Shown: piece by piece, positions 9,601 to 17,769 of the stretch | Layout: the number at the start of each line of letters is the position of its first letter | Numbering within the stretch: position 1 is the stretch's first letter | DNA from: Acidobacteriota bacterium | GTDB taxonomy: Bacteria > Acidobacteriota > Terriglobia > Acidiferrales > UBA7541 | Length of the DNA stretch: 36,524 nucleotides | Assembly (NCBI GenBank): GCA_013289825.1 | Contig: JABCZF010000039.1 | Span: 1-36,524, forward strand | Direction of reading: 5' to 3' | Notes under the pieces: generated by a model | The model's input: the letters and a program-made list of their open reading frames with translations, nothing else | What the model was told of the DNA's origin: nothing | The model's database searches: none | Program-made: the position numbers and the translations under genes

Positions 9601-10097
9601 GCCGCTTTTACCATGACCGGATAGCCGATCGTGGTTAGGAACTTGCGGGCTTCGGCCGCTGAAGTTATCGATTCTTCCGTTCCCGGTAGCACCGGTACGC
9701 CAGCTCCTTCGGCCAGTCGCCTTGCGGCCGTCTTGTCTCCGAGGAGTTCGAGCAGTTCGGGACTAGGGCCGATGAAGGTAATTCCTGCCTTCTGGCAGGC
9801 GCGGGCAAACGCAGGATTCTCTGACAAGAATCCGTAGCCGGGATGAATGGCGTCGACATCCTTTTCCTTCGCTAAGGCAACTAGGCCGGCAATGTCGAGA
9901 TAGGCTTCGACTGGCCCTTTGCCAACGCCGACCTGGTAAGCCTCGTCCGCTTTGAACCGGTGCAGCGCCAAGCGGTCTTCCTGGGAATAGATCCCGACGG
10001 TGCGAAGGCCCAGTTCGTTCGCGGCACGGAAAATCCGTATGGCGATTTCGCTGCGATTCGCAGCGAGTAATTTTCGAATGGGTTTGTTCTTCATCAT
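6639..10097 (-). CDS. pyc: Pyruvate carboxylase
   Basis: This is a 1152-residue single-chain pyruvate carboxylase. The N-terminal biotin carboxylase half runs from LLAANRSEIAIRIFRAA to about residue 460 and includes KAAMGGGGRGMR (ATP loop) and EVNPRIQVEHTVTE (active site). The carboxyltransferase HMGL-like domain, about 530-810, has TTFRDAHQSLLATRVRT and the metal-binding HFHTHDTSG. The PYC/OADA domain and the biotinyl domain EAMKMQS follow, with the biotinylated Lys at about 1117. It makes oxaloacetate from pyruvate, bicarbonate and ATP. I start at 10097 (MMKNKPIRKLL), the usual family start; the frame is open to a GTG at 10166 but lacks a ribosome site there. The length fits the family. Confidence 0.97.
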   Translation of the reverse strand: MMKNKPIRKLLAANRSEIAIRIFRAANELGLRTVGIYSQEDRLALHRFKADEAYQVGVGKGPVEAYLDIAGLVALAKEKDVDAIHPGYGFLSENPAFARACQKAGITFIGPSPELLELLGDKTAARRLAEGAGVPVLPGTEESITSAAEARKFLTTIGYPVMVKAAMGGGGRGMRVVRTEAELEQRLEEAQGEAKSSFGDASVFLEKYLPHVRHVEVQILADNHGNLLHLYERDCSVQRRHQKVVEVAPAVNLPSSVRAELCDAAVRLARKAKYHNAGTVEFLYDVDAKNWYFIEVNPRIQVEHTVTEMVTGIDLVRSQILVAEGHQLHQEPLALPEQANVPLYGAALQCRVTTEDPENNFAPDYGKLTTYRSPAGFGIRLDGGTAYAGAVLAAYYDSLLVKVTAWGTKLPEACQRMDRALREFRIRGVKTNIPFLENVVNHPRFRAGEVTTSFLDELPELFRLESRGDRATKLLSYLGDVILNGNPEVKGKVVPKGLEQATLPSVPGINPPPGTRQLLQKLGPKRFAGWARKEKRLLITDTTFRDAHQSLLATRVRTHDLLATASAVAQRLPNLFSLEMWGGATFDTAMRFLHEDPWQRLRDLRHRIPNICFQMLLRGANAVGYTSYPDNVIVEFVREAHAQGIDIFRIFDSLNSIENMRVSIDAVLATGAVCEPAICYTGDIFDKARPKYSLKYYLSMAKQLEKLGAHFLAIKDMAGLSKPYASYELVRALREEIAIPVHFHTHDTSGINSASVLKAADAGADVADAAVAAMSGGTSQPNLNSIVEALRHTPRDTNLDIEALNECSDYWETVRTYYLPFDSGPKAGSARLYQHEIPGGQYTNLREQAAAMGLGQRWREVEKTYAEVNKLFGDIVKVTPSSKVVGDMTLFLMANELQPGDVLKLDETHDLSLPNSVVEMFSGVLGVPPGGWPLTLQKIILRGAAPLQGRPGRNLPAVDLPGESAMLEKKIGHRVRPDELLSYLLYPEVFVAYDKFRQTYADVSVLPTHAFYYGLVSGEEIAVEIEPGKTLILKFLTASDPHPDGTRTLFFELNGQPREVNVRDRALRVVERAHPKADPADPGQVAAPTAGVVSGIAVQVNHSVERGAKLLTLEAMKMQSNIYASIAGRVTKLLVAPGQHVEAKDLLVTIAP

Positions 10098-10222
10098 TCC
10101 GGAGCCGGCAAGTAGGTTACGCGAAATCTTAGATTGTTTCACGCGGACGCGGCGCGACTGGAGCACTTATTTCGATTCGCAGAACAAGCAATTTGAATCC
10201 GCACCACCAGGCTGCCAACGTC

Positions 10223-11896
10223 TTACGGCTTTAGCAGCGGTTGTGCATAGCGAATGGGAACTCCGAAGTTGGAGCCGCCGAAGCCCCTGACTATGGCGAA
10301 GGTCACGCCAATCACCTGACCGTCGCGGTTTATCAGTGGGCCGCCAGAGCCGCCGGAGGTGGTTTGGGCGTCGTAGACAATTTTATCGGACAGCACGTCG
10401 CCGATATGTCCCTGGGTCACCAGGGGGCGGATCAGCTTGCGTTGCTGAAGTTCGTCCACAATTTTTTTTGGGTCGCCGCCGCTCAACCTGACAATGTCCT
10501 TTACGGCGTCTTCTCCAGCGCGCGCCAGAATGGCGCTTATTCCAGTAGCGTAGCCCAGGGAAATTAAGGGCTGGCCGCTGACGGCGGCTTCTTTGCGGCC
10601 GTCGAGTTTCAGAATGGGACGTTTCAGCGCGGAAAAGTCGCCTCGGAGAACGGCGAGGTCGGCTTCCTCCGAGATCTGGGAAATGTTCAAGGAAATGCCG
10701 GCGGCCGCCTCGGGGAAATAGGCGGTCATTTCGGCGATGGCTGGCTCCAAGCCTTGCTGCGAGGCGGCGCCTAATTCTTCATTCTTCCACCAGGGTTGGG
10801 CAACATGATGGTTGGTGAGGACTTCGTTTTGGCCGACGATGAAACCTGTGCCGAAGAAATCTTCGCGAACTTCCGGGGCGCGGCCTTCGAGGCTGTAGAC
10901 CACATTGCCGTCGCCGTCCTTGAGGGGCTGGCCGTCGGGATTGATGGCGCCGTAACGCAAAGGCCGCCGTGTGCTCTGGTCGAGAAAGGAAACCGAGACG
11001 TGAAGCAGGCATACGCTGGGAGCGTTGGCCCGAATGACGCCTTCGGCAGCGTCGGATTGCGTTTCTACTTTTTTCAACCGGCTGGTGGTCTCCTCCAACT
11101 GTTTTCGCAGGCCGGAGACTTCGCTGGCGTCCGCGGAGGAGAGTTTCTGGCGAAGATCGTTCGTTTGTTTTTGAAGCTGTCGTTTTTGTTCGGTGATGTC
11201 GGATTGCGCTAGCTCTTCGCGGGCGCGGTTAGCCTCGGCGACGAGGGCTTCTTCGGTGTGGACCCCGTGCTCGAGCTGCGCGATCACGGAATAGGCGCGG
11301 CGGTTCTCCTTATCGGCGCGCCGCGTGAAGAGCAGAAAAATGATGGAGATGAGCGCGGCGACCCCGAGGAGGGCAGAAACACCGATTTTCAGAGCCCGAC
11401 CAGTCGAAAACGCGTCACGCGTCATTTTTTCCGTTACCGCAATGGCCTGGAACGCGGTGTGCGCGATTTCCTGGCCTTCTTCTGCGATGCGGGATTTCTG
11501 CTGTAGTTCCTCGAGGGCTTGCTTGTCGCGCAATTGCACGCGCACGCGGGCCAGCAGTTCCGCTGGTTCCCAGGGAGGCGTCATCACGTCGTCGGCGCCA
11601 AGATCCAGGGCGCGCGCACGCATCGCGCCACCGCCGCGGGCGAACAGAATCACGCGCGTGTTTGCCGTAGAGCCGAGGCCTTTGATTTCTGTCAGAGAGC
11701 TGCAACACAGGACATCGGCCAGATCGGCGGAAAGCACAAACACATCCACGGCGCCGGTTTGGACGACGCGGAACCCTTCATCCTGCGAAGGAGCAGAGGA
11801 AACTTCATAGCCTGCGGAACGCAGCACGTCCTGGAGCTGCTGGCGCAGTGCGTCGTCAGGCTCGACAATCAGAATGTTTTCGCGCTTGGTCGTCAC
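10223..11896 (-). CDS. Membrane protein: degenerate receiver, coiled coil and trypsin-like serine protease
   Basis: This is a 557-residue chimera. Residues 6-122 form a CheY-like receiver with the acidic pair in VEPDDAL, but the phospho-acceptor position holds Ser56 (VDVFVLS) and the conserved Lys is Thr (VMTPP), so it should not be phosphorylated in the usual way. One TM helix (about 170-190) and a coiled coil (about 220-285) follow. The C-terminal half is an S1C/HtrA-like protease: TNHHV with His364, EADLAV with Asp413 and TTSGGSGGP with Ser517; no PDZ domain is seen. The receiver should face the cytoplasm and the protease the periplasm. The start is a GTG with a purine-rich leader. It lies 253 nt downstream of lexA on the same strand; co-transcription is uncertain. 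Confidence 0.88.
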   Translation of the reverse strand: MTTKRENILIVEPDDALRQQLQDVLRSAGYEVSSAPSQDEGFRVVQTGAVDVFVLSADLADVLCCSSLTEIKGLGSTANTRVILFARGGGAMRARALDLGADDVMTPPWEPAELLARVRVQLRDKQALEELQQKSRIAEEGQEIAHTAFQAIAVTEKMTRDAFSTGRALKIGVSALLGVAALISIIFLLFTRRADKENRRAYSVIAQLEHGVHTEEALVAEANRAREELAQSDITEQKRQLQKQTNDLRQKLSSADASEVSGLRKQLEETTSRLKKVETQSDAAEGVIRANAPSVCLLHVSVSFLDQSTRRPLRYGAINPDGQPLKDGDGNVVYSLEGRAPEVREDFFGTGFIVGQNEVLTNHHVAQPWWKNEELGAASQQGLEPAIAEMTAYFPEAAAGISLNISQISEEADLAVLRGDFSALKRPILKLDGRKEAAVSGQPLISLGYATGISAILARAGEDAVKDIVRLSGGDPKKIVDELQQRKLIRPLVTQGHIGDVLSDKIVYDAQTTSGGSGGPLINRDGQVIGVTFAIVRGFGGSNFGVPIRYAQPLLKP

Positions 11897-12149
11897 GTTT
11901 TCCGTTTCCTTCGCGGGGACATGGGAGCTGGCCCGCCTCGTATGTTTGACGCGTTTCGTTTCCAGATGGTCACAAGGATTTCACATGGTAACCGGAAATG
12001 GAAATGGACGCATGCCTGAGACCTGGGGGGAACCTGCTGCGGTCGAACGGCGACAGATGCCGACTGCAATGAGTTAGAAGACGGCTACGCTCAGCAGTGG
12101 GAGGAACTTGCGTATTAAGGAGGCGAAGCGCGACTGGGCGATTAGAGCT

Positions 12150-12773
12150 TTAGTATTTTCTGAGTACGCCGATGACGCGGCCCTGAATTTTGACGTCATT
12201 CGCCGCAACCATAATCGGCGCCATCTCTGAATTTGCGGGTTGCAGGCGGATCTTGCCTGCTCCTTCGCGGTAGAAGCGCTTGAGCGTGGCTTCCTCGCCC
12301 CCGATCAGAGCCACGACGATGTCGCCGGCATTGGCTACTTGCGTCTGTTCGCAGACCACGTAATCGCCGTCCATGATGTGATCTTCAATCATGGAGCTGC
12401 CCTTCACCTGAAGCACGAAAGAGTTGCCGCCGCGAGCAAAATCGCCGAGCGAGATCGTCTCGCGCTCTTCTACGGCCTCCAGCGGGCGGCCCGCGGCGAT
12501 CCGGCCTACGAGTGGCAGTTCTTGAATCTTCCTGTCGCTAATCTGTTCCTTGACAGGTTTTGGCAATTGCAGAATCTCGATGGAGCGGCTCTGGTTGTAG
12601 CCGCGGCGGATGAATCCTTTTTTCTCCAGCGTGGTGATGTGCTTGTGAACGGTGGCCAGGGAAGTCAGCTTCAGGCCTTTGCCGATCTCTTCAAAGCTGG
12701 GGGCGTAACCGTGCCTGTTATCAAAAGAGACCAGGTAATCCAGAACCTCTTTCTGCCGTTTTGTCAGAGTCAT
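12150..12773 (-). CDS. lexA: SOS repressor LexA
   Basis: This is a 207-residue LexA. The N-terminal winged helix (MTLTKRQKEVLDYL, residues 1-65) is followed by the self-cleavage site Ala94-Gly95 in RIAAGRP and the S24 peptidase domain with the nucleophile Ser127 in KGSSM and the general base Lys165 in EATLKRF. It represses DNA-damage genes and cleaves itself when RecA filaments form. The ATG at 12773 has GGAGG seven bases upstream; the open frame to 12836 runs through the promoter. A direct repeat, GCGAA-N6-GCGAA, fills the spacer of its own promoter, which suggests autoregulation. Confidence 0.97.
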   Translation of the reverse strand: MTLTKRQKEVLDYLVSFDNRHGYAPSFEEIGKGLKLTSLATVHKHITTLEKKGFIRRGYNQSRSIEILQLPKPVKEQISDRKIQELPLVGRIAAGRPLEAVEERETISLGDFARGGNSFVLQVKGSSMIEDHIMDGDYVVCEQTQVANAGDIVVALIGGEEATLKRFYREGAGKIRLQPANSEMAPIMVAANDVKIQGRVIGVLRKY

Positions 12774-13212
12774 CGTGCACCTCCGCACACACGAGTGAAG
12801 CATCACTACTTTAGGCGAAAAGAAAGCGAACGTCAAGCGGCAAGTTGTCTTCGCGTTACGTTCCCTTCCCTATGGTCGCACTTCTGGAAATGATATACAC
12901 GAGCCCGGGAGTTCCTTGCATCTACAGGAGACGCAAAGCTTGAAGGTGCGGATTCCGGACGGCGCGATGGTGGGACTGGCAACCAGCACTTGGCCGCCGC
13001 GAGCGCACCATCCTGGGCCGTCGTTTCTGTAACGACACAATTTTCGGCGGCGGTCACTCTTCCCGCTGCACACGGGCGGGTGTGGTATTCTCTTACCGTC
13101 GGCTCCGGATAGGGTATCCAACCTGGTTTTCGCACTGCCCATCTAACAAATCGAGCCACACTCCCTCAGGGGATTGGTCTGGGAGTTCACTTACCGCGGA
13201 GCCTTGGTCACT
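12774..13212. other. 439-nt divergent intergenic region lexA/korA
   Basis: Beyond the lexA promoter at 12808-12836, the region shows no convincing gene. Short frames here have poor composition and no ribosome sites. A TATTCT at 13086-13091 could be a -10 element for korA, but no good -35 partner was found. The 5' leader of korA may be long. Confidence 0.5.
12808..12836 (-). promoter_or_regulatory. lexA promoter with overlapping putative LexA operator
   Basis: On the minus strand, TTGACG (12831-12836) and TAAAGT (12808-12813) are separated by exactly 17 bp. The spacer holds a direct repeat of GCGAA with an 11-bp period (plus-strand 12815-12819 and 12826-12830). The spacing is like the GTTC-N7-GTTC direct-repeat operators of some other LexA proteins. 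The same 11-bp-period repeat occurs upstream of the recA unit. Confidence 0.6.
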
Positions 13213-15090
13213 ATGTCAACTTTGATTGAAACGCCACCGGTGAAGCACAAACGCGAGGTGATTGATCGCGCGGTCATCCGCTTTGCCGGCGATTCCGGCG
13301 ACGGGATGCAGATTACCGGAAGCCAATTTACCAATACCGTAGCGCTTTACGGCAACGATATCGCTACGTTCCCGGATTTTCCGGCTGAAATACGCGCTCC
13401 TGCCGGAACGCTGCCGGGCGTCAGCGGATACCAGCTTCATTTTTCTTCGAGCGACGTGTACACGCCGGGTGACTCTGTCGATGTTCTGATCGCCATGAAT
13501 CCGGCGGCGCTGAAGATGAATGTCGCGGACCTTAAGGCCAACGGGATACTGATCGTAAATTCTGATGCGTTTACGGAAAACGACTTGCGCAAAGCGCAGT
13601 CGAAAACGAATCCGCTGGAGGATCATTCGCTCGACAAATACCGGCTCTTTGCAGTGGAGCTGGAGCGTCTGACAAAAATCGCGCTCGAGCATCTGGGCAT
13701 CGACGCCAAGTCTATGAGCCGGTCGAAGAATTTTTTCGCGCTGGGCATGTGCTACTGGCTCTACAACCGCTCGATGGAGCCGACGGTACGGTGGATTGAC
13801 GCGAAATTTAAGAACAAGCCGCTGCTCGTCGAAGCAAACAAACTGGCGATGAAGGCTGGTTACTCGTATTGCGAAGCCACGGAAGCATTTCAGATCAGTT
13901 ATGAGATTCCGCCCGCGCACCTCGCGCCGGGCTTTTACCGTAACCTTAGCGGAAACCAGGCGCTGGCGCTGGGGTTTGTCACCGCTTCGCAAAAATCGGG
14001 GCTGCGGCTGTTCCAGGGCAGCTATCCGATTACACCGGCGTCGGACATACTTCACGAACTGTCGCAATACAAAGATTTCGGCGTGATGACCTTCCAGGCC
14101 GAAGACGAAATCGCCGCGATCACCAGCGCGATCGGCGCGGCTTACGCAGGGGCCCTGGCCATCACCACGACCTCGGGGCCGGGCATGGCGCTGAAGACGG
14201 AAGCGCTGGGTCTCGCCGTTGCCGTGGAAATCCCGCTGGTGATTTGCGACATTCAGCGTGGCGGACCTTCGACGGGACTACCGACAAAGACCGAGCAGGC
14301 GGATCTTTTGCAGGCGCTCTTTGGCCGCAACTCCGAAGCGCCGATTCCTATCATTGCCCCGGCCACACCCAGCGATTGCTTTTGGGCCGCGGTCGAAGCC
14401 AGCCGCATCGCTGTCAAGTACATGGTTCCGGTGATCATTCTGTCTGACGGCTATCTTGCGAATGGCGCCGAGCCTTGGAAGATTCCCAACGTCGATGAAA
14501 TTCCGGCATTCCCGGTGAAGTTTGCGACAGAGGCCAACTCTCCGAATGGCTATTTGCCTTACAAGCGTGACCCGTTGACGCTCGCGCGCCCGTGGGCCGT
14601 TCCTGGCACGCCGGGGCTTGAACACCGCGTCGGCGGACTCGAGAAACAGGACGTTACCGGCAACATCAATTACGAGCCGCTCAACCACGAAAACATGGTG
14701 CGCATCCGGGCGGCGAAGGTTGCGTCCGTCGTGCAGGAGATTCCGGATGCAGTGCCTGCCGGCGACGCCGAAGGCGATCTTCTGATCGTTGCCTGGGGCT
14801 CGACGCACGGGGCCATCACGGCCGCGCTGAAAGCGCAGCGCGCGCAGGGCCGTAAGATCGGCCACGTTCACCTGCGCTATCTGAATCCGCTGCCGGCTAA
14901 CCTCGGCGAAGTGCTGCAGCGATACAAGACGGTTCTTGTGCCGGAGCTCAACATGGGCCAGCTTCTTTGGGTTTTGCGTGCCAAGTATCTGGTCGACGCC
15001 ATTGGCCTCAACAAGATTCAGGGCAGGCCGTTCAAGCAGGTGGAAGTCGAGCAAAAGATTGAAGAGATTCTTGGAGAGAATTCCCGATGA
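13213..15090 (+). CDS. korA: 2-oxoacid:ferredoxin oxidoreductase, fused gamma/alpha subunit
   Basis: This is a 625-residue protein. The N-terminal gamma domain (RFAGDSGDGMQITGSQF, about residues 23-200) is fused to the alpha/pyrimidine-binding domain (GSYPITPASDILHELS, about 270 onward, with TTTSGPGMALKTEALG and GGPSTGLPTKTEQADL). This architecture is typical of KorA subunits of 2-oxoglutarate:ferredoxin oxidoreductases, which work with a separate TPP-binding KorB. The reaction is oxidative decarboxylation of a 2-oxoacid to acyl-CoA with reduction of ferredoxin, reversible in reductive carbon fixation. The ATG at 13213 is chosen; an in-frame TTG at 13174 is an alternative. It overlaps korB by 4 nt. 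Substrate specificity for 2-oxoglutarate is inferred from the family. Confidence 0.93.
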   Translation: MSTLIETPPVKHKREVIDRAVIRFAGDSGDGMQITGSQFTNTVALYGNDIATFPDFPAEIRAPAGTLPGVSGYQLHFSSSDVYTPGDSVDVLIAMNPAALKMNVADLKANGILIVNSDAFTENDLRKAQSKTNPLEDHSLDKYRLFAVELERLTKIALEHLGIDAKSMSRSKNFFALGMCYWLYNRSMEPTVRWIDAKFKNKPLLVEANKLAMKAGYSYCEATEAFQISYEIPPAHLAPGFYRNLSGNQALALGFVTASQKSGLRLFQGSYPITPASDILHELSQYKDFGVMTFQAEDEIAAITSAIGAAYAGALAITTTSGPGMALKTEALGLAVAVEIPLVICDIQRGGPSTGLPTKTEQADLLQALFGRNSEAPIPIIAPATPSDCFWAAVEASRIAVKYMVPVIILSDGYLANGAEPWKIPNVDEIPAFPVKFATEANSPNGYLPYKRDPLTLARPWAVPGTPGLEHRVGGLEKQDVTGNINYEPLNHENMVRIRAAKVASVVQEIPDAVPAGDAEGDLLIVAWGSTHGAITAALKAQRAQGRKIGHVHLRYLNPLPANLGEVLQRYKTVLVPELNMGQLLWVLRAKYLVDAIGLNKIQGRPFKQVEVEQKIEEILGENSR

Positions 15091-16124
15091 GCACTGCTAC
15101 GCTGCCGCCAATCACGCCTCTCACCAAAAAAGACTTCCAGACCGACCAGGAAGTTCGCTGGTGCCCGGGTTGCGGGGACTACGCGATTCTTTCGGCCGTT
15201 CAGTCGGTTTTCCCGGAGCTGGGGATCAAGCGCGAAAATTTCGTCGTGGTTTCAGGGATCGGGTGCTCGAGCCGATTTCCGTATTACATGAACACGTTCG
15301 GGTTTCATACCATTCACGGACGTGCGCCCGCGGTGGCCACGGGCATCAAAGCGATTCGTCCCGACCTCGAGGTTTGGGTGGCAACCGGCGATGGCGATGC
15401 ACTCTCTATCGGCGGCAATCACACCATTCACATGCTGCGACGCAACGTCGGCCTGAAAGTTCTGCTCTTCAACAACCGCATCTACGGCTTGACGAAGGGC
15501 CAGTATTCGCCGACCTCGGAGTTCAACAAGAAGACCAAGTCCTCGCCTTTCGGTTCGCTGGATCGACCTTTCAATCCCATTTCTCTCGCCATCGGGGCCG
15601 AGGCCACCTTTGTGGCTCGCTCCGTCGATGTGTTCCAACAGCACCTCAAAGAAACGCTTAAGCATGCCGCCGCCCACAAAGGCTCAGCCTTTGTCGAGAT
15701 TCTGCAGAATTGCAACATCTTCAATGATGGCGCGTGGTTCAATCTCACCGAGCGCGACGCGCGCAGCGAGCACATCATGCAGCTGGAGCACGACAAGCCG
15801 CTGGTGTTCGGCAAGAACCGTGACAAGGGCATCCGGCGCAAGGCCGACGGGGACATTGAAGTCGTCCAGCTTGGGAACGGCATTACGGAATCCGACTTGG
15901 TGGTTCACGACGCTCATCATCCTCGGCCGTCCTACGCTTTCCTGCTCTCGCACATGGAGCACCGTCCGGGCTTCCCGACACCGATCGGCGTGCTTCGCGC
16001 ATGGGACGATCATCCACGCTATGAGGATGTCATGAACCAGCAGATCAAGGACGTTATCGCTAAGCGGGGCCCGGGCGATCTTGCGAAGCTGCTTCGCGCC
16101 GGCGACACCTGGGAAGTAAAATAG
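15087..16124 (+). CDS. korB: 2-oxoacid:ferredoxin oxidoreductase, TPP-binding beta subunit
   Basis: This is a 345-residue beta subunit. It shows WCPGCGDYAIL near the N-terminus, GIGCSSRFPYYMNTFG, the thiamine pyrophosphate/Mg motif GDGDALSIGGNH near residues 97-108, and NNRIYGLTKGQYSPTS. These match KorB of the two-subunit 2-oxoglutarate:ferredoxin oxidoreductases. The start ATG overlaps the korA stop (ATGA), so the two are translationally coupled and made in equal amounts. It lies convergent with the HhH protein gene, with a small hairpin between. Confidence 0.94.
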   Translation: MSTATLPPITPLTKKDFQTDQEVRWCPGCGDYAILSAVQSVFPELGIKRENFVVVSGIGCSSRFPYYMNTFGFHTIHGRAPAVATGIKAIRPDLEVWVATGDGDALSIGGNHTIHMLRRNVGLKVLLFNNRIYGLTKGQYSPTSEFNKKTKSSPFGSLDRPFNPISLAIGAEATFVARSVDVFQQHLKETLKHAAAHKGSAFVEILQNCNIFNDGAWFNLTERDARSEHIMQLEHDKPLVFGKNRDKGIRRKADGDIEVVQLGNGITESDLVVHDAHHPRPSYAFLLSHMEHRPGFPTPIGVLRAWDDHPRYEDVMNQQIKDVIAKRGPGDLAKLLRAGDTWEVK

Positions 16125-16143
16125 CTCGCGTTCTCCCAGTAGA

Positions 16144-16159
16144 CGGGTTTCTGAACCCG
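16144..16159. terminator. Short hairpin between convergent korB and HhH gene
   Basis: A perfect 6-bp stem (CGGGTT/AACCCG) with a 4-nt loop lies 20 nt after the korB stop and 17 nt after the opposing gene's stop. It lacks a T-run, so a role as a bidirectional terminator is only possible. Confidence 0.35.
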
Positions 16160-16175
16160 ATGAAGAGAGCCGGGA

Positions 16176-16907
16176 CTACTCTTTCCCTGGCCGCTTTTCC
16201 CGAAAATAGGCGCACATGCCGCTGACTGGACATATCTCGCACTTCGGTTTCGTTCGCTTGCAAATCTCCGCGCCGTGACGCTTCAGCAGGAGATAGGCTC
16301 TCTCTCTTGCGTCGAACGTCTCGGGGAGTTCCGCCGACATTTCCTCCTGTGCCGCGCGGTAACCCGCGCTGTAGTTCTTGTCCTCGGCGCCGAACCGCAT
16401 ACGCTGCGGCACGGCCACAACTGCCGAAGGCACCGCGGCCACCGCCGCCAATCGCGCAAATAAGAGAATTCTGTCCGCGCCAGGGCCGCCAATGACGGGG
16501 AATTCTTTCAATGCGCTCCTTACGCGGCGGATCCTTTTGTCGGCCGGCATCTTTTCATCCTGCATGATCTTGTCCAGGGCCCGCTCGAAGTCCCCGCCGA
16601 ATAGCTCGTTCACCATCCGCGCGATGGTCTTCAGGCGCTCTGCGCGCAGCTCCGGGACGAGGCCCCCGAGGCGCATCAGCTTTGCCAGTTTCTCTTTTGG
16701 CGCGGCTAGAATCTCTTCCGGCTTCGTTCCCACCTCATGCTTTAGCGCTTCGTAGCCCTTGGTGCAAGACGCGTCCGTCGCGGGATAGCCGCAGTTCACA
16801 AACAGAATCCTCTCGTAGGGTGCCCTCGGCCCGACGGCTACCTGCTGGCCGTAATGCTTCTCGAGGCGGTTTAGAATAGCGGCCAGACTGGGCGCAGTTC
16901 TCTTCAT
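16176..16907 (-). CDS. Endonuclease III-like HhH protein with [4Fe-4S] cluster, catalytic residues replaced
   Basis: This is a 243-residue protein that aligns by eye with endonuclease III. The helix-hairpin-helix lies at about residues 135-148 (FPVIGGPGADRIL). The C-terminal iron-sulfur loop is intact as Cys216-x6-Cys223-x2-Cys226-x5-Cys232. However, the catalytic Lys of the LPGVGRKTA motif aligns to Pro142, and the catalytic Asp of the VDTH motif aligns to Pro167 (VVAVPQRMRFG). It may therefore bind DNA without glycosylase/lyase activity, or use other residues. The ATG at 16907 has GGAGG upstream. It is divergent from dps. Confidence 0.8.
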   Translation of the reverse strand: MKRTAPSLAAILNRLEKHYGQQVAVGPRAPYERILFVNCGYPATDASCTKGYEALKHEVGTKPEEILAAPKEKLAKLMRLGGLVPELRAERLKTIARMVNELFGGDFERALDKIMQDEKMPADKRIRRVRSALKEFPVIGGPGADRILLFARLAAVAAVPSAVVAVPQRMRFGAEDKNYSAGYRAAQEEMSAELPETFDARERAYLLLKRHGAEICKRTKPKCEICPVSGMCAYFREKRPGKE

Positions 16908-17001
16908 CTCGGCCTCCGATCGGGGAATCCCGTTCACCCGGAAAGAGCGTATGCTTGGGTCTCGGGATTCCAAGCTAATTCCGACCTTAGGAGAGGCATC
17001 C

Positions 17002-17643
17002 ATGAGCCCCAAAAACAACAAGCGAGACGCTTCCTATAATCAACTCGAAGCAGGCACGAAACAAGCTAGACCGATTCAACATCAGCATGCTCCCGAAATC
17101 CAGCCTTACGGAAAAATCGCAAAACTGCCGATCGCTCTCGATGAGCGAGTCTGTCAAAGCAGCACAGAAAACCTCAATCAGCTTCTCGCCGATACCATGA
17201 CGCTTCGCGATATGTACAAAAAGCATCATTGGCAGGTGTCGGGCGCCACCTTTCACCAGTTGCATCTGCTTTTTGACAAACATCATGGGGAACAGGACGA
17301 GCTCGTAGATGAGATCGCCGAACGCATTCAGGTCCTGGGCGGCATCAGCCTGGCGATGGCGGCGGATGTCGCTGAAACAACACTTATCCCGCGGCTGCCA
17401 CGTGGGCGGGAGGAAGCGCCGGTACAAATCTCGCGGCTGCTCGAAGCCCATGAAGTCATCTTGAAGGAAGCGCGCACGATGGCCAAACAAGCCAGTGACG
17501 CCGGAGATGACGGAACGAACGATTTGATGGTCTCGAACGTGATACGGACAAACGAACTTCAAGTGTGGTTCCTGGCCGAGCACCTGGTGGATGTGCCCCT
17601 GGTTCGCGCCGATAAAGCGAAGGCTGCTACAGGCGGAGATTAG
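17002..17643 (+). CDS. Dps family ferritin-like DNA-protection protein
   Basis: This is a 213-residue protein with a Dps core. The N-terminal 50 residues are Lys/Gln-rich and flexible, as in Dps proteins that bind DNA by their tails. The ferroxidase signature is clear: KKHHWQVSGATFHQLHLLFD followed by HHGEQDELVDEIAERI, with His, Asp and Glu iron ligands shared between subunits. A further four-helix bundle ends with the helix containing NELQVWFLAEHL. Dps dodecamers oxidise Fe(II) with peroxide, store iron and coat DNA. The ATG at 17002 follows AGGAGAGG. The upstream neighbour on the other strand is an HhH DNA-binding protein. Confidence 0.92.
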   Translation: MSPKNNKRDASYNQLEAGTKQARPIQHQHAPEIQPYGKIAKLPIALDERVCQSSTENLNQLLADTMTLRDMYKKHHWQVSGATFHQLHLLFDKHHGEQDELVDEIAERIQVLGGISLAMAADVAETTLIPRLPRGREEAPVQISRLLEAHEVILKEARTMAKQASDAGDDGTNDLMVSNVIRTNELQVWFLAEHLVDVPLVRADKAKAATGGD

Positions 17644-17675
17644 CTGATCCTGCCAATTGTGCGCATGAAAGGAAC

Positions 17676-17713
17676 AGGGCGGGCGCCGTTACTTCCGGCA
17701 AACCCGCCCTTTT
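17676..17713 (+). terminator. Rho-independent terminator of dps
   Basis: A perfect 8-bp stem (AGGGCGGG 17676-17683, CCCGCCCT 17703-17710) is followed by TTTT, 33 nt past the dps stop codon. Confidence 0.85.
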
Positions 17714-17728
17714 CACACTGCTGTGCTC

Positions 17729-17760
17729 TCGGTTGAAATTCGCTTCGGTTGAAATTCGCT
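17729..17760. repeat. Tandem 16-bp direct repeat
   Basis: TCGGTTGAAATTCGCT occurs twice in immediate tandem (17729-17744 and 17745-17760), between the dps terminator and the end of the opposing gene. The two copies are identical. It could be a recent slip-strand duplication or a paired binding site. Confidence 0.9.
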
Positions 17761-17769
17761 GTCGTTTTC

